Positions 34,997 to 43,591 of a stretch of 64,000 nt of DNA are shown one piece after another. This stretch comes from Desulfobacteraceae bacterium. GTDB taxonomy: Bacteria; Desulfobacterota; Desulfobacteria; Desulfobacterales; Desulfosalsimonadaceae. A program made the position numbers and the translations under genes. Numbering within the stretch: the stretch's first letter is position 1; the number at the start of each line of letters is the position of its first letter. Location: contig QZKW01000010.1 of NCBI GenBank assembly GCA_003599885.1, positions 1 to 64,000 of the forward strand. The letters are read 5' to 3'. The notes under the pieces are model-generated. The model saw nothing but the letters and a program-made list of their open reading frames with translations. It ran no database searches and had not been told where the DNA came from.

Positions 34997-35574
34997 GTTA
35001 TAGGGATCAGACGCTTAAACTTAGCAGAATTATCAATTTATTCGAAAAGTTGTCTTTTCTCTTTTTTTGGTTAAAACTTTTTTATCCTAAGGCTAAAGGG
35101 ATTCCAATAATTTTTCAATTATATTTTTTCCTGCCTCAAAAAATTTTTCGTATCAACGGAAGAGTTCCCTGGCCAGTTCATTTCACTTCAAGAGTCTTTT
35201 TTTATAAAAATATTTCAATTGGGAACGGAACAGCTCCTGGCATGAATTCCAATTGTTATATTCAGGGGCGTAATGGAATTAATATTGGGCATAATGTGAA
35301 AATTGGGCCTGGGGTGGGGTTGATAAGCGCTAATCATCATTTTGATGATTATGACCAATGGCCTGAAGCTCCTCCAATTACAATTGGAAATAACGTTTGG
35401 ATTGGAATGAATACTGTTATTTTGCCAGGAATAAAAATCGGAGATAATGTTGTTATTGGAGCGAGTTCATTGGTCACCAGCGATATTCCGGCCAATTCAA
35501 TCGCTGCTGGCAATCCATGTAAAGTAATACGTGAGAAATCAACTTATAAAGGTAAAGATTATACTCAAATTTGA
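34993..35574 (+). CDS. hexapeptide-repeat acyltransferase
   Basis: This 193-residue protein has a hydrophobic, basic N-terminal third and then left-handed beta-helix hexapeptides from about residue 75 (NCYIQGRNGINIGHNVKIGP, ITIGNNVWIGMNTVILPG, IKIGDNVVIGASSLVTSDIP) ending in AAGNPCKVI, the classic WbbJ/maltose acetyltransferase ending. ISANHHFDDY contains the catalytic-type His. It probably acetylates a surface-glycan sugar. It overlaps both neighbours at its ends. Confidence 0.88.
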   Translation: MSYRDQTLKLSRIINLFEKLSFLFFWLKLFYPKAKGIPIIFQLYFFLPQKIFRINGRVPWPVHFTSRVFFYKNISIGNGTAPGMNSNCYIQGRNGINIGHNVKIGPGVGLISANHHFDDYDQWPEAPPITIGNNVWIGMNTVILPGIKIGDNVVIGASSLVTSDIPANSIAAGNPCKVIREKSTYKGKDYTQI

Positions 35575-35579
35575 AAACG

Positions 35580-36521
35580 ATGAAGTCTTTTTCCCATAAA
35601 ATCCACGGTTCTTATTCTATTAAAAAACAGGAAACAGGCGCAGGAAGAATTCAATTTTTCCTGTCTGTTTTGATTTCTCTCACAGTTCTTGGCTTTCTAT
35701 GTTATTACCGTTATGAGTTGATTAACACTCTGCTTCATGTAGATATTACCTGGATAGTTGCTGGTCTGCTCTTCTATGGACTCAATTATATTCTTCGTGC
35801 CATCCGCTTATACGTTCTCTCAGGACGGTGTATTGTCGTCTGGCCGCATGCAGTATATGCAAGCAGTCTCCACGGCTTTGTCACCTATCTGATGCCTTTT
35901 CAAGTCGGTGATTTAAGCTTGCCGATAATCTTAAAAGCTGCCAACGGAGTCGGCCTGCCAGAGGGCAGCGCCATTCTGATACGGACTCGCTTGCTGGACA
36001 TGGTCTCCTTAGGCGGTCTGATGCTTTCAGCATCGATAGGGTACGACATTGACTTGGGATTATCCTTGCGTCTGCTTTGGTTTGGAATCGGTGCGCTGCT
36101 TGTAATCGTTCCTTTTTTGTTGCGTCGCCTGATTACCAGCCATTGGTTTCAGTTAAACCGATATGGACAATATTTGAAACCCTTCCTGTTGGAAGGCAGG
36201 TTCAGCATTATTGAATTATTTTTGAGTTTAGGTATATGGATTGCCATTGCCTGTGTTTTATTTTGTGTTGTAAATGCCATCAACCTGCCAATCGGCTTTT
36301 GGGGAGGGGTGCTGCTGATCACTATTCAGCTCCCTTTGCAGATGATTCCCATTCAAGGTTTTGCCAACACCGGAAATCATGAAGGTGCATGGATTGCAGC
36401 TCTTTCCCTGCTTGGCATCCCTCTCATTCAGGCTGTGGAATTCGCTGTGACATCGCATGTCATTATTTTGTTTTACGTCCTGGTTCTTGGAATCATCCCT
36501 CTACTCACTGGTTCGAAATAA
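35580..36521 (+). CDS. flippase-like integral membrane protein (UPF0104/AglD2-like)
   Basis: This 313-residue protein has about eight transmembrane helices with the family pattern of lysylphosphatidylglycerol-synthase transmembrane region proteins: GLNYILRAIRLYVL, then SSLHGFVTYLMPFQVGDLSLP, and GFANTGNHEGAW near the C-terminus. Members are often found in polysaccharide loci and are proposed to move lipid-linked sugars. ATG 35580 is preferred to a TTG at 35571 that overlaps the preceding stop. The role is inferred from neighbours. Confidence 0.75.
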   Translation: MKSFSHKIHGSYSIKKQETGAGRIQFFLSVLISLTVLGFLCYYRYELINTLLHVDITWIVAGLLFYGLNYILRAIRLYVLSGRCIVVWPHAVYASSLHGFVTYLMPFQVGDLSLPIILKAANGVGLPEGSAILIRTRLLDMVSLGGLMLSASIGYDIDLGLSLRLLWFGIGALLVIVPFLLRRLITSHWFQLNRYGQYLKPFLLEGRFSIIELFLSLGIWIAIACVLFCVVNAINLPIGFWGGVLLITIQLPLQMIPIQGFANTGNHEGAWIAALSLLGIPLIQAVEFAVTSHVIILFYVLVLGIIPLLTGSK

Positions 36522-36599
36522 TTGTTACATTAAATCTTGTTTAAATTATGTGATCAGGCTCTTTAAAGATGTGCTTTAGCTTTTAAGGTGATTAATTTT

Positions 36600-37166
36600 T
36601 TGAATTATTTTATCCATGAATCAAGTTATGTTGATGACGGCGTTTTCATCGGCTCCGGAACCCAAATATGGCATTTTTGTCATATAATTGTTGGCAGCCG
36701 GATAGGAGAAGAATGTAAAATCGGTCAGAATGTAGTGATTGGCCCTGATGTTATAATAGGAAATCGCTGTAAAATTCAGAATAATGTATCCGTATATAAA
36801 GGTGTGACTCTGGAAGATAATGTTTTCTGCGGACCTTCCGTGGTCTTTACCAATGTATTTAATCCCAGATCCCATATCCAGCGCATGGATGAATTGAAAC
36901 CCACTTTGGTGAAATTCGGCGCGACGCTGGGAGCAAACTGCACCATCGTTTGCGGCAATACAATTGGTGTTTATTCATTTGTGGGCGCGGGTTCTGTGAT
37001 CACGCAAGATGTTCCGGATTATGCTTTGGTCGCAGGAAACCCGTCACACCAATTGGGTTGGGTGTGTCAATGCGGGAAAAAAATTCCCGCCACTTTATAT
37101 TGTGCGCATTGCGCCATGCAGTATGAGCGGGATGATCGTACAGGGTCTTTGTTTTTGAAATTTTGA
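36600..37166 (+). CDS. WbpD/WlbB-like N-acetyltransferase
   Basis: This hexapeptide acyltransferase starts at TTG 36600, behind AAGGTGA, and reads (M)NYFIHESSYVDDGV, matching how WbpD/WlbB enzymes begin; an in-frame GTG at 36588 lacks a ribosome-binding site. Motifs GSGTQIWHFCHI, IGQNVVIGPDVIIG, FCGPSVVFTNVFNPRS and VGAGSVITQDVPDYALVAGNP are those of UDP-2-acetamido-3-amino-2,3-dideoxyglucuronate N-acetyltransferases. A C-terminal Cys cluster (CQCGKK...YCAHC) suggests a small zinc ribbon, frequent in this subgroup. Confidence 0.85.
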   Translation: MNYFIHESSYVDDGVFIGSGTQIWHFCHIIVGSRIGEECKIGQNVVIGPDVIIGNRCKIQNNVSVYKGVTLEDNVFCGPSVVFTNVFNPRSHIQRMDELKPTLVKFGATLGANCTIVCGNTIGVYSFVGAGSVITQDVPDYALVAGNPSHQLGWVCQCGKKIPATLYCAHCAMQYERDDRTGSLFLKF

Positions 37167-37191
37167 ATTAATTTTTGGGGGGAAGACGGTC

Positions 37192-38127
37192 ATGTTTCAA
37201 TTTATTTTGCTTGGTGCCGCAGGTTTTGTCGCACCGAGACATATGAAGGCAATTAAGGATTCAGGGAATCAACTTGTTGCAGCTCTTGACCCAAAAGACA
37301 GCGTGGGAGTTATTGATAGTTACTTCCCTGAATCCGATTTTTTCATAGAGTTCGAACGGTTTGATCGACATGTGGATAAGTTGCGGCGAAGGGACAAAAA
37401 AATCGATTATGTGTCTATTTGCTCACCTAATTATCTTCACGATGCACATATTCGGTTTGCTTTACGAAACCAAGCACATGCTATTTGTGAAAAACCTTTG
37501 GTCCTAAATCCATGGAATATCGATAATATCGAGGAGCTTGAAAAAGAAACCGGAAAAAATGTTTATAATATCTTGCAGCTCCGCCTTCATCCGGCGATTA
37601 TTGAATTAAAAAATAAAGTTGACAACGGGTCAAAGAACAAAAAAGCTGATGTTGATTTGACCTACATCACCTCAAGGGGGAGGTGGTATTTTATTTCATG
37701 GAAAGGAGATATTCAAAAATCAGGTGGAATCGCCACAAATATCGGCATTCATTTTTTTGATATGTTGATATGGATATTCGGATCTGTTCAGAATAATGTA
37801 GTCCACATGATAGGTTCGGATAAGGCAGCAGGTTTTTTAGAATTAGAAAATGCCAGAGTACGCTGGTTTTTAAGCGTGGACGGATCGAACCTTCCGAAAG
37901 AACAGGTCAAAAAGGGACAGCAGACATTCAGATCGATCACAGTAAATGGCGAGGAAATAGAATTCAGTGGCGGTTTTACAGATTTACATAATGCCAGCTA
38001 TGAAGATATATTAAATGGGGGCGGATTCAAGTCTTCTCATGCCCGGCCAAGTATCGAGACAGTTTTCACAATTCGAAACTCACAACCGATTGGCTTAAAA
38101 GGGGATTATCATCCTTTTGTGAAATAG
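37192..38127 (+). CDS. Gfo/Idh/MocA oxidoreductase, WlbA/WbpB-like
   Basis: This 311-residue NAD-dependent sugar dehydrogenase resembles UDP-N-acetyl-2-amino-2-deoxyglucuronate dehydrogenase. It has the N-terminal nucleotide-binding GAAGFVAPRHMKAIKDSG, the CSPNYLHDAHI and EKPLVLNP motif (catalytic-type Lys), the ITSRGRWYFISWKGD block, and GIATNIGIHFFDMLIWIFG. These match the WlbA subgroup. With the WbpD-like gene before it, it points to a di-N-acetylated glucuronic/mannuronic-type sugar; the UDP-GlcNAc 6-dehydrogenase and aminotransferase needed are not in the window. Confidence 0.87.
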   Translation: MFQFILLGAAGFVAPRHMKAIKDSGNQLVAALDPKDSVGVIDSYFPESDFFIEFERFDRHVDKLRRRDKKIDYVSICSPNYLHDAHIRFALRNQAHAICEKPLVLNPWNIDNIEELEKETGKNVYNILQLRLHPAIIELKNKVDNGSKNKKADVDLTYITSRGRWYFISWKGDIQKSGGIATNIGIHFFDMLIWIFGSVQNNVVHMIGSDKAAGFLELENARVRWFLSVDGSNLPKEQVKKGQQTFRSITVNGEEIEFSGGFTDLHNASYEDILNGGGFKSSHARPSIETVFTIRNSQPIGLKGDYHPFVK

Positions 38128-38155
38128 TGGTTATTTTTAACCTGATTGTTAATTT

Positions 38156-38869
38156 ATGCACATACAATCCAAGCAATGGAAAAAATCGTTATCCGCTTTA
38201 TGCATTTCTTTTGATTTGCCTTTCTGCCAAACGCTATTAGACTGCTTGGCTTTATACGCAACAGAACTATTGGCCTGGAATGAAAAAACCAACCTGACTT
38301 CCATCACGGAAGCATCGGAAGTAGCTGAAAAGCACATGCTCGATTCCTTGATTCCCGGAAAATATATTCAATCCGAATTATCCGGTTCCGAAATTTCTCT
38401 GCTGGATATTGGCAGCGGGGGAGGGTTTCCTGGGATTCCGTTAAAAATTTTTCTTCCGCACCTTCATGTGACCATGATTGACAGTGTGAGGAAAAAGGTC
38501 AATTTTTTAAAATATGTCATCCGGACTCTGAACCTTAATGGCATCGACGCCATTCATACAAGAGTCGAAGACTTGGCCGGTCAGAAAGATTTCGCCGGGC
38601 AATTTGATGTGGTGATCAGCCGGGCCTTTACCTCCCTTGAACGATTTCTAGCGCTGGCCATCCCGTTTATTAAACCGGATGGAATGATCATCGCCATGAA
38701 AGGGAAGGATGCCCAAACAGAGCTGGATAAAATGATATCCCAAAAAATCGGGCCGGAGCGTTATCAAATCAATAACCATCAAATCGCCGTTCACATGGAA
38801 TATTATACGCTGCCCACTTCGGGCAGTGCCCGGGCGCTCGTGATTGCAAAAAAGTCATCAACAGACTGA
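38156..38869 (+). CDS. rsmG: 16S rRNA (guanine-527-N7)-methyltransferase
   Basis: RsmG (GidB) methylates G527 of 16S rRNA using S-adenosylmethionine. The 237-residue protein has the family's WNEKTNLTSI motif, the SAM-binding LLDIGSGGGFPGIPL, and KVNFLKYV, VEDLAG and VISRAFTSL blocks. Length is slightly above the usual ~210 residues, owing to an N-terminal extension. It follows the WlbA-like gene by 28 bases but is unrelated to glycan synthesis. Confidence 0.94.
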   Translation: MHIQSKQWKKSLSALCISFDLPFCQTLLDCLALYATELLAWNEKTNLTSITEASEVAEKHMLDSLIPGKYIQSELSGSEISLLDIGSGGGFPGIPLKIFLPHLHVTMIDSVRKKVNFLKYVIRTLNLNGIDAIHTRVEDLAGQKDFAGQFDVVISRAFTSLERFLALAIPFIKPDGMIIAMKGKDAQTELDKMISQKIGPERYQINNHQIAVHMEYYTLPTSGSARALVIAKKSSTD

Positions 38870-38910
38870 CTTTAAATTATGACAAAGGCCGGGAACCAAG
38901 GAATTATTCC

Positions 38911-38939
38911 TTGACATTTACCCCCTGCCTTTCTATGAG
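38911..38939 (+). promoter_or_regulatory. sigma-70-type promoter of the B12 operon
   Basis: TTGACA (38911-38916), a 17-base spacer and TATGAG (38934-38939) stand just before the riboswitch. Confidence 0.75.
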
Positions 38940-38949
38940 TGATACAAAT

Positions 38950-39108
38950 TGTTCAAGTGCTTTTAAAAGCACAATAGGGAATCCCGTGAAAATCGGGAAC
39001 GGGCCCGCCGCTGTAATTGGGGATGAACGCCGCTTAAAGCCACTGCTGAAATTTGCGGGAAGGCGCGGTCAGTAAAGTGATCCAAAAGTCAGAAGACCTG
39101 CTTGAACA
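38950..39108 (+). ncRNA. cobalamin riboswitch
   Basis: The closing stem pairs TGTTCAAG (38950-38957) with CTTGAACA (39101-39108). Inside are the expected conserved elements in order: GGGAATCCCGTG...CGGGAACGGGCCCGC, the GCCGCTGTAA core, GCCACTG, GGGAAGGCGCGG and the B12 box AAGTCAGAAGACCTGC. It controls the downstream secreted protein, BtuB-like receptor and second secreted protein, shutting them off when adenosylcobalamin or another cobalamin is plentiful. Confidence 0.95.
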
Positions 39109-39162
39109 TACCCAATAGACCGTTTTCTCTCGGCGAGAAAACCCGTCTATGACCCAAAGATT

Positions 39163-39215
39163 AAAAAGGGAAATCTTAGGATCTGTTTTATGTGATCCGG
39201 AGATTTCCCTTTTTG
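39163..39215 (+). terminator. terminator of the cobalamin riboswitch
   Basis: AAAAAGGGAAATCT (39163-39176) pairs with AGATTTCCCTTTTT (39201-39214), with an inner GGATC/GATCC stem, ending in a T run. An extra GTTTTCTC/GAGAAAAC hairpin (39122-39142) lies between aptamer and terminator. The arrangement indicates control by premature transcription termination. Confidence 0.9.
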
Positions 39216-39308
39216 TGTTGGATGAAACAGGTGAAAAGTAAGGTCAAAAAAGAAAGATTTGACATATATTTTAGATATTAAATTATTTTTAACTTAAAGG
39301 AGCATTCA

Positions 39309-40037
39309 ATGAAACTGTTAAGATTATTGGTTTTTTTATTTCTGACAACTTTTTTAACAACCGGCGCGGTGAGCGCGCAAACCGTCACTTTTGAGGATTT
39401 AACTCTGGCTGCGGAAAGTTTCTGGAACGGGTCCGATGGCGCTGGGGGCTTTGAAAGCAAGGGCGCAATATTCAGCAACAGTTATAATGCAGAGTGGGCG
39501 TCCTGGGATGGTTTTGCTTATTCCAATTTAACCGATACCACAAACGAGGGATATGAGGCCCAATACAATGCGATCCCCGGCATGGGCGCGGACGACAGCC
39601 GTACTTATGCTGTGGGCTATTGCAGCTCATTTGCAACTGCCCCGCCCACAATCACACTCGATGGCGGGCAGTTACTGACTGGCGCATATTTTACCAATTC
39701 AAATTTTGCTTATTATTCCATGACAAAAGGGGATGACTTTGCAAAAAAATTCACCGCAAACGACTGGTTCAAACTCACTATTACCGGATTCAACGCAAAC
39801 GGTGTTGAAACAGGGAAGGTTGAATTTAAGCTGGCGAACGGAGAAGACATTATAAATAAATGGACCTGGGTGAATTTGAGCAGTCTGGGAGTGGTCAAAC
39901 AACTGACGTTCGCTTTGAGTTCCACAGACAACGGGGACTACGGCATGAATACCCCCGCGTATTTCTGCATGGATAATTTCAATAAACAGGACGATAGTGA
40001 TGATGACAGCTCCTGTTTTATTAATTCAGCCAGGTAA
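39309..40037 (+). CDS. secreted DUF4465-like protein of the B12 operon
   Basis: This 242-residue exported protein has a signal peptide (about residues 1-23, cleavage after VSA). Its body matches the DUF4465 pattern: VTFEDLTLAAESFWNG, the IFSNSYNAEWASWDGFAYSN block and SRTYAVGYCSS. The C-terminus is acidic (DDSDDDSSCFINSAR) and contains a Cys-Phe-Ile box. An AAAGGAGC site precedes the ATG. First gene after the riboswitch, so a surface or periplasmic B12-binding role is likely. I recall DUF4465 proteins in Bacteroides B12 loci, but cannot confirm that from sequence. Confidence 0.82.
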   Translation: MKLLRLLVFLFLTTFLTTGAVSAQTVTFEDLTLAAESFWNGSDGAGGFESKGAIFSNSYNAEWASWDGFAYSNLTDTTNEGYEAQYNAIPGMGADDSRTYAVGYCSSFATAPPTITLDGGQLLTGAYFTNSNFAYYSMTKGDDFAKKFTANDWFKLTITGFNANGVETGKVEFKLANGEDIINKWTWVNLSSLGVVKQLTFALSSTDNGDYGMNTPAYFCMDNFNKQDDSDDDSSCFINSAR

Positions 40038-40069
40038 AAAAGGCTGATGCAAGGTAGTCGAAAACACGA

Positions 40070-42085
40070 ATGAATCGCCAACTGATTTATAAAACAGCTA
40101 TTCTTATCACCTGCTGGGTCTTTCTGAACGGGGCTGGGCTCTTCGCTGCTGACGCCCCGTCAGCTGAAGAATCGGAAACAGTTCCAGAGGAGTTTGTGCT
40201 GGATACCATTGTGGTGACGGCCAGTAAAACGCAGGAACCGATTGACGAGATCCCAAAGAATGTCAGTGTCATTACCCGCGATGAGATTGAAAAGTCCGGC
40301 GGTAAAAGCATCATCGATATTCTGGAAAAACAAGCGGGAATCGCTGTCCGCAGCGCATCAGGGAACGACAAGCAGGCGGTGATTGATATTCGCGGAATGG
40401 GCGACACCGCAGCGAGCAACGTGATTGTGATGGTGGATGATTTGCCCCTTAATTCTGCGGATATGTCAGGGCCTTCCATCTCATCAGTCCCCGTTGAACA
40501 GATCGAACGCATCGAAATCGTACGGGGCGCCGGATCAGTGGTTTATGGAAGCGGCGCGGTTGGCGGGGTCATCAATATCATCACCCGGAAAGAAGTGGAA
40601 AAAACATCCGCGACGCTTTTTTCCGCATATGGGAGTGACAACACACTGACCACGCGAGCTGCCTTTGGCGGCAAGGTCAAAGATGCCAATCTCAGCCTGA
40701 ATGCCGGATACTTTGATTCAGACGGTTACCGGGACAATGGATTTTTAAAGAAAAAAGACCTGAGTGCGGCCACCCATTATCCGGTTAACGAGCGTTTGTC
40801 TTTCAGACTGTCCGGAACGTATTATGAAGATGAAAACGGACTCCCCGGACCGGTCAGCTTTGAGGATATGGATTCCAGAACCCGGCGCGTATTGACGGTG
40901 CATCCGGATGATTCCGGTGAATCCACTGAAAAGCGGGGAAGGGCAGGGGTTGATATGGATTTGGGCAAGTGGGGGGAACTCACCTTAAACCGGGGATACC
41001 TTTTCAGGGACAACAGTTATGTGATCGGTTACAGCCCTCAGATCCCACGCAACGATCAAAAAGACACCATCGATGATGACACCCGGCAATTGGATCTCAA
41101 TTACGTAAAGTATTATTCATTGTTTGACCTCAGCCATATGTTTCAACTGGGAGCCGATCAATCTGAAACGGAATATGTTCGTGAGGAAAATCCTTCAGGT
41201 CCGCGAAAAAACAGCAGCACGGAAAGCATTGGGATTTTTGTCAACAACCGGTGGGCGGTGACGGATAGTTTGATGCTGAATGCCGGGTCTCGCTATAATA
41301 CCTATGATGGAAAATTCCGGACCGATCTCAAAAAACTGTTTGATGATGATGTCCGCATCTGGGTCAATGGGGACACGAAAAAAAAGACATGGGACAACAG
41401 CGTCTATTCTGTGGGCGCCACCTATGCCATTACGGAAGACACCTCTGTTTTTGCAAGTTATGCCACAAGTTTTCGCATTCCGAATGTGGATGAATTCGCG
41501 GAAAGTGAACAAGGGCTGAAACCTCAGGAAGGTGTGAACCTTGAACTTGGGGGCCGACAAAATTTTGGAACATGGATGGTGGCTTCACTTTCCTTATTTG
41601 ACATCCGGATTGATGATGAAATTTATTACAGTGACATCAACAGAAATTATAAGAATCAAACCATTCGCCAAGGGGTTGAAACCAGTGTCTCCTTAAATCC
41701 GACAGACACCATCGGACTCTGGGGGAATTATACGTTTATGAATGCTGAATTTGAGGATACAAATTCGGACATTCCGCTGGTTCCCAGTCATATGGCATCG
41801 GCGGGGGTGAACTGGCAATTCACGAAAAAATTCCAACTGGCGGTTTCAGGGACCTACTCCGGGACCCGGTATGACGGCAATGATACTTATAATAACCGAT
41901 ATCAAAAACTCGATGCCTACACGGTTTTTGACGCCAAGCTCACCTGGCAGCATGAAAACTGGACCGTTTTTGCCGGAATCAATAACCTATTTAATGAATT
42001 ATATTCGACCAGCGCCTACAGCGAACAATATTACCCCATGCCTGAACGCAACCTATTCGGAGGTGTCCGGTGGACCTGGCTCTAA
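40070..42085 (+). CDS. btuB: TonB-dependent outer-membrane receptor, BtuB-like
   Basis: This 671-residue protein has a signal peptide (about 1-27), a TonB box-like DTIVVTAS near residue 45, a plug domain (IPKNVSVITRDEIEKSGG, VVIDIRGMGDTA-like, RIEIVRGAGSVVYGSGAVGGVINIIT split across 140-175) and a 22-strand barrel ending in aromatic residues (GGVRWTWL). Gene context behind a cobalamin riboswitch makes cobalamin or a cobinamide-like corrinoid the most likely substrate. TonB/ExbBD and BtuFCD genes are not in the window. Confidence 0.93.
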   Translation: MNRQLIYKTAILITCWVFLNGAGLFAADAPSAEESETVPEEFVLDTIVVTASKTQEPIDEIPKNVSVITRDEIEKSGGKSIIDILEKQAGIAVRSASGNDKQAVIDIRGMGDTAASNVIVMVDDLPLNSADMSGPSISSVPVEQIERIEIVRGAGSVVYGSGAVGGVINIITRKEVEKTSATLFSAYGSDNTLTTRAAFGGKVKDANLSLNAGYFDSDGYRDNGFLKKKDLSAATHYPVNERLSFRLSGTYYEDENGLPGPVSFEDMDSRTRRVLTVHPDDSGESTEKRGRAGVDMDLGKWGELTLNRGYLFRDNSYVIGYSPQIPRNDQKDTIDDDTRQLDLNYVKYYSLFDLSHMFQLGADQSETEYVREENPSGPRKNSSTESIGIFVNNRWAVTDSLMLNAGSRYNTYDGKFRTDLKKLFDDDVRIWVNGDTKKKTWDNSVYSVGATYAITEDTSVFASYATSFRIPNVDEFAESEQGLKPQEGVNLELGGRQNFGTWMVASLSLFDIRIDDEIYYSDINRNYKNQTIRQGVETSVSLNPTDTIGLWGNYTFMNAEFEDTNSDIPLVPSHMASAGVNWQFTKKFQLAVSGTYSGTRYDGNDTYNNRYQKLDAYTVFDAKLTWQHENWTVFAGINNLFNELYSTSAYSEQYYPMPERNLFGGVRWTWL

Positions 42086-42087
42086 TC

Positions 42088-42954
42088 GTGAAATACAGAC
42101 GATCTTTTCTTACAAAAAAACGGCCATGGATGATTGTTTGTTGTTTTTTTGCGTTTCTTTTTTATTTAACGCCATCGATGTCCCATGCAGTTGCGTATTC
42201 CCCACCGGCAGGGCAGGACGGCTCCCAAGCCATTTACATGGACGATCCTGGGTTTCTGTACTGGGCAACCGGCTATGAACATTACGATGTCGGAAGCAAT
42301 GTGGACACTGTATGGCAAACCCCGGCGCTGGCTGTCGGCCCGGCATCCGGCACATCTTTTGATATTGTGTCTCTGGGGCGCGGCGGCCAAATTACAATGA
42401 CCTTTGATCCGCCCATTCAGGATGGTGCGGGCTGGGACTTTGCCGTGTTCGAAAATTCATTTAACGATTACCTTCTGGAACTCGCCTATGTGGAGGTTTC
42501 GAGCAACGGCATTAATTTTGTCCGATTTGACAATGTATCATTAACCCCTGACCCGGTCAGCGGGTATGGAAGCGTTGACGCGACGCTGGTCAACGGACTT
42601 GCCGGGAAATACCGCCAGGGTTATGGAACCCCCTTTGACCTTTCAGACCTTTCCGATCAAACGGATGTTCAATCCGGAATTGTTGATGTTTCGCGGATCA
42701 CTCATGTCCGGATTGTCGATATTGTAGGCGATGGAAGCTTTTTTGACAGTCAGGGCCATGTGATTTATGACCCCTTTCCCACTACTGGCAGTGCCGGGTT
42801 TGACCTGGATGCCATTGGCGTATCAAATGGCGCGCCATATCCTGAAGGCAGCGATTCTGAGATACCGACCCCACCACCACCTGAAAAACCCGGAAAATCC
42901 GGATTCGGGGGACAAAGCGGATGTTTTATCGGAACCGCAACCTGCGGATTATAA
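42088..42954 (+). CDS. secreted protein with C-terminal CFI box, B12 operon
   Basis: This exported protein of about 288 residues starts at GTG 42088 two bases after btuB; a GTG at 42070 and an ATG at 42130 are alternatives. A basic n-region and hydrophobic core (IVCCFFAFLFYLTP) form a signal peptide ending near SHA. The body is a beta-sandwich-like domain with VSLGRGGQITMTFDPP, AVFENSF and GFDLDAIGVSNG. A Pro-rich linker (PTPPPPEKPGK) leads to the C-terminal SGCFIGTATCGL. The protein probably sits at the cell surface with BtuB; the corrinoid link comes from context. Confidence 0.78.
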   Translation: MKYRRSFLTKKRPWMIVCCFFAFLFYLTPSMSHAVAYSPPAGQDGSQAIYMDDPGFLYWATGYEHYDVGSNVDTVWQTPALAVGPASGTSFDIVSLGRGGQITMTFDPPIQDGAGWDFAVFENSFNDYLLELAYVEVSSNGINFVRFDNVSLTPDPVSGYGSVDATLVNGLAGKYRQGYGTPFDLSDLSDQTDVQSGIVDVSRITHVRIVDIVGDGSFFDSQGHVIYDPFPTTGSAGFDLDAIGVSNGAPYPEGSDSEIPTPPPPEKPGKSGFGGQSGCFIGTATCGL

Positions 42955-43089
42955 TTTGACTTTTGGCATTTTCAACGATATTTAAGAAGAAGATATAAAA
43001 TATGGAAACGCAGAAGTTGATTTTTGTACTAAGCCGTTCATATATCGCCCGATTGTCAACGCATTTATCTGAAATCCAAAAAGGGAAAC

Positions 43090-43518
43090 ATGATCATATC
43101 ACCTAAAAACAAAAATTCCATTTCCGCTGTTACTGCCCAAATTTTTGATATCATATTAAAAATGTCGTTTGAAGACCGGCGCAATCTACTAAAGAATTTG
43201 GTGGCAAAACAGGAAGAGACCGGCAGAAAATATAATCGGAAACATTATCTGATGAAAGTGGAATACACCGTTCATGATACCCTCTATACCGGCTTTATCA
43301 GTAATATCAGTTCCGGCGGTTTGTTTATTGATTGCCCGACGGATAAGATCAATCGATTCTCCACCGGTGATGTGATCACATTAACGTTCAATCACCCGGA
43401 CAAAAAACTGCATATCAAGATCACCGGTGAAATCGCAAGAATCGTGGATAATGGCTTTGGTGTCAGTTTTGATAAACTACTGCATGATCTGGTCATTCCT
43501 GACGACATGACTTTATAG
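43090..43518 (+). CDS. PilZ-domain protein (c-di-GMP binding)
   Basis: This 142-residue cytoplasmic protein has an N-terminal helical segment and a PilZ domain from about residue 50. The c-di-GMP contacts are present: an RxxxR motif in GRKYNRKHY and the NISSGGLFI version of (D/N)xSxxG. It would change conformation on c-di-GMP binding and act on an unknown partner. A diguanylate cyclase is encoded at 57020. The gene stands alone, converging with xerD. Confidence 0.88.
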   Translation: MIISPKNKNSISAVTAQIFDIILKMSFEDRRNLLKNLVAKQEETGRKYNRKHYLMKVEYTVHDTLYTGFISNISSGGLFIDCPTDKINRFSTGDVITLTFNHPDKKLHIKITGEIARIVDNGFGVSFDKLLHDLVIPDDMTL

Positions 43519-43591
43519 ACCCTTTGTTTGCCTCGTAATTTTCCTTGCCTGCCGCTATTTCATGTTCTGCCAACTCATTCATTGGCCCGTT

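Noticed and set aside
43519-43591. Terminator between the PilZ gene and xerD
   Set aside because: No convincing inverted repeat was found in this convergent gap.
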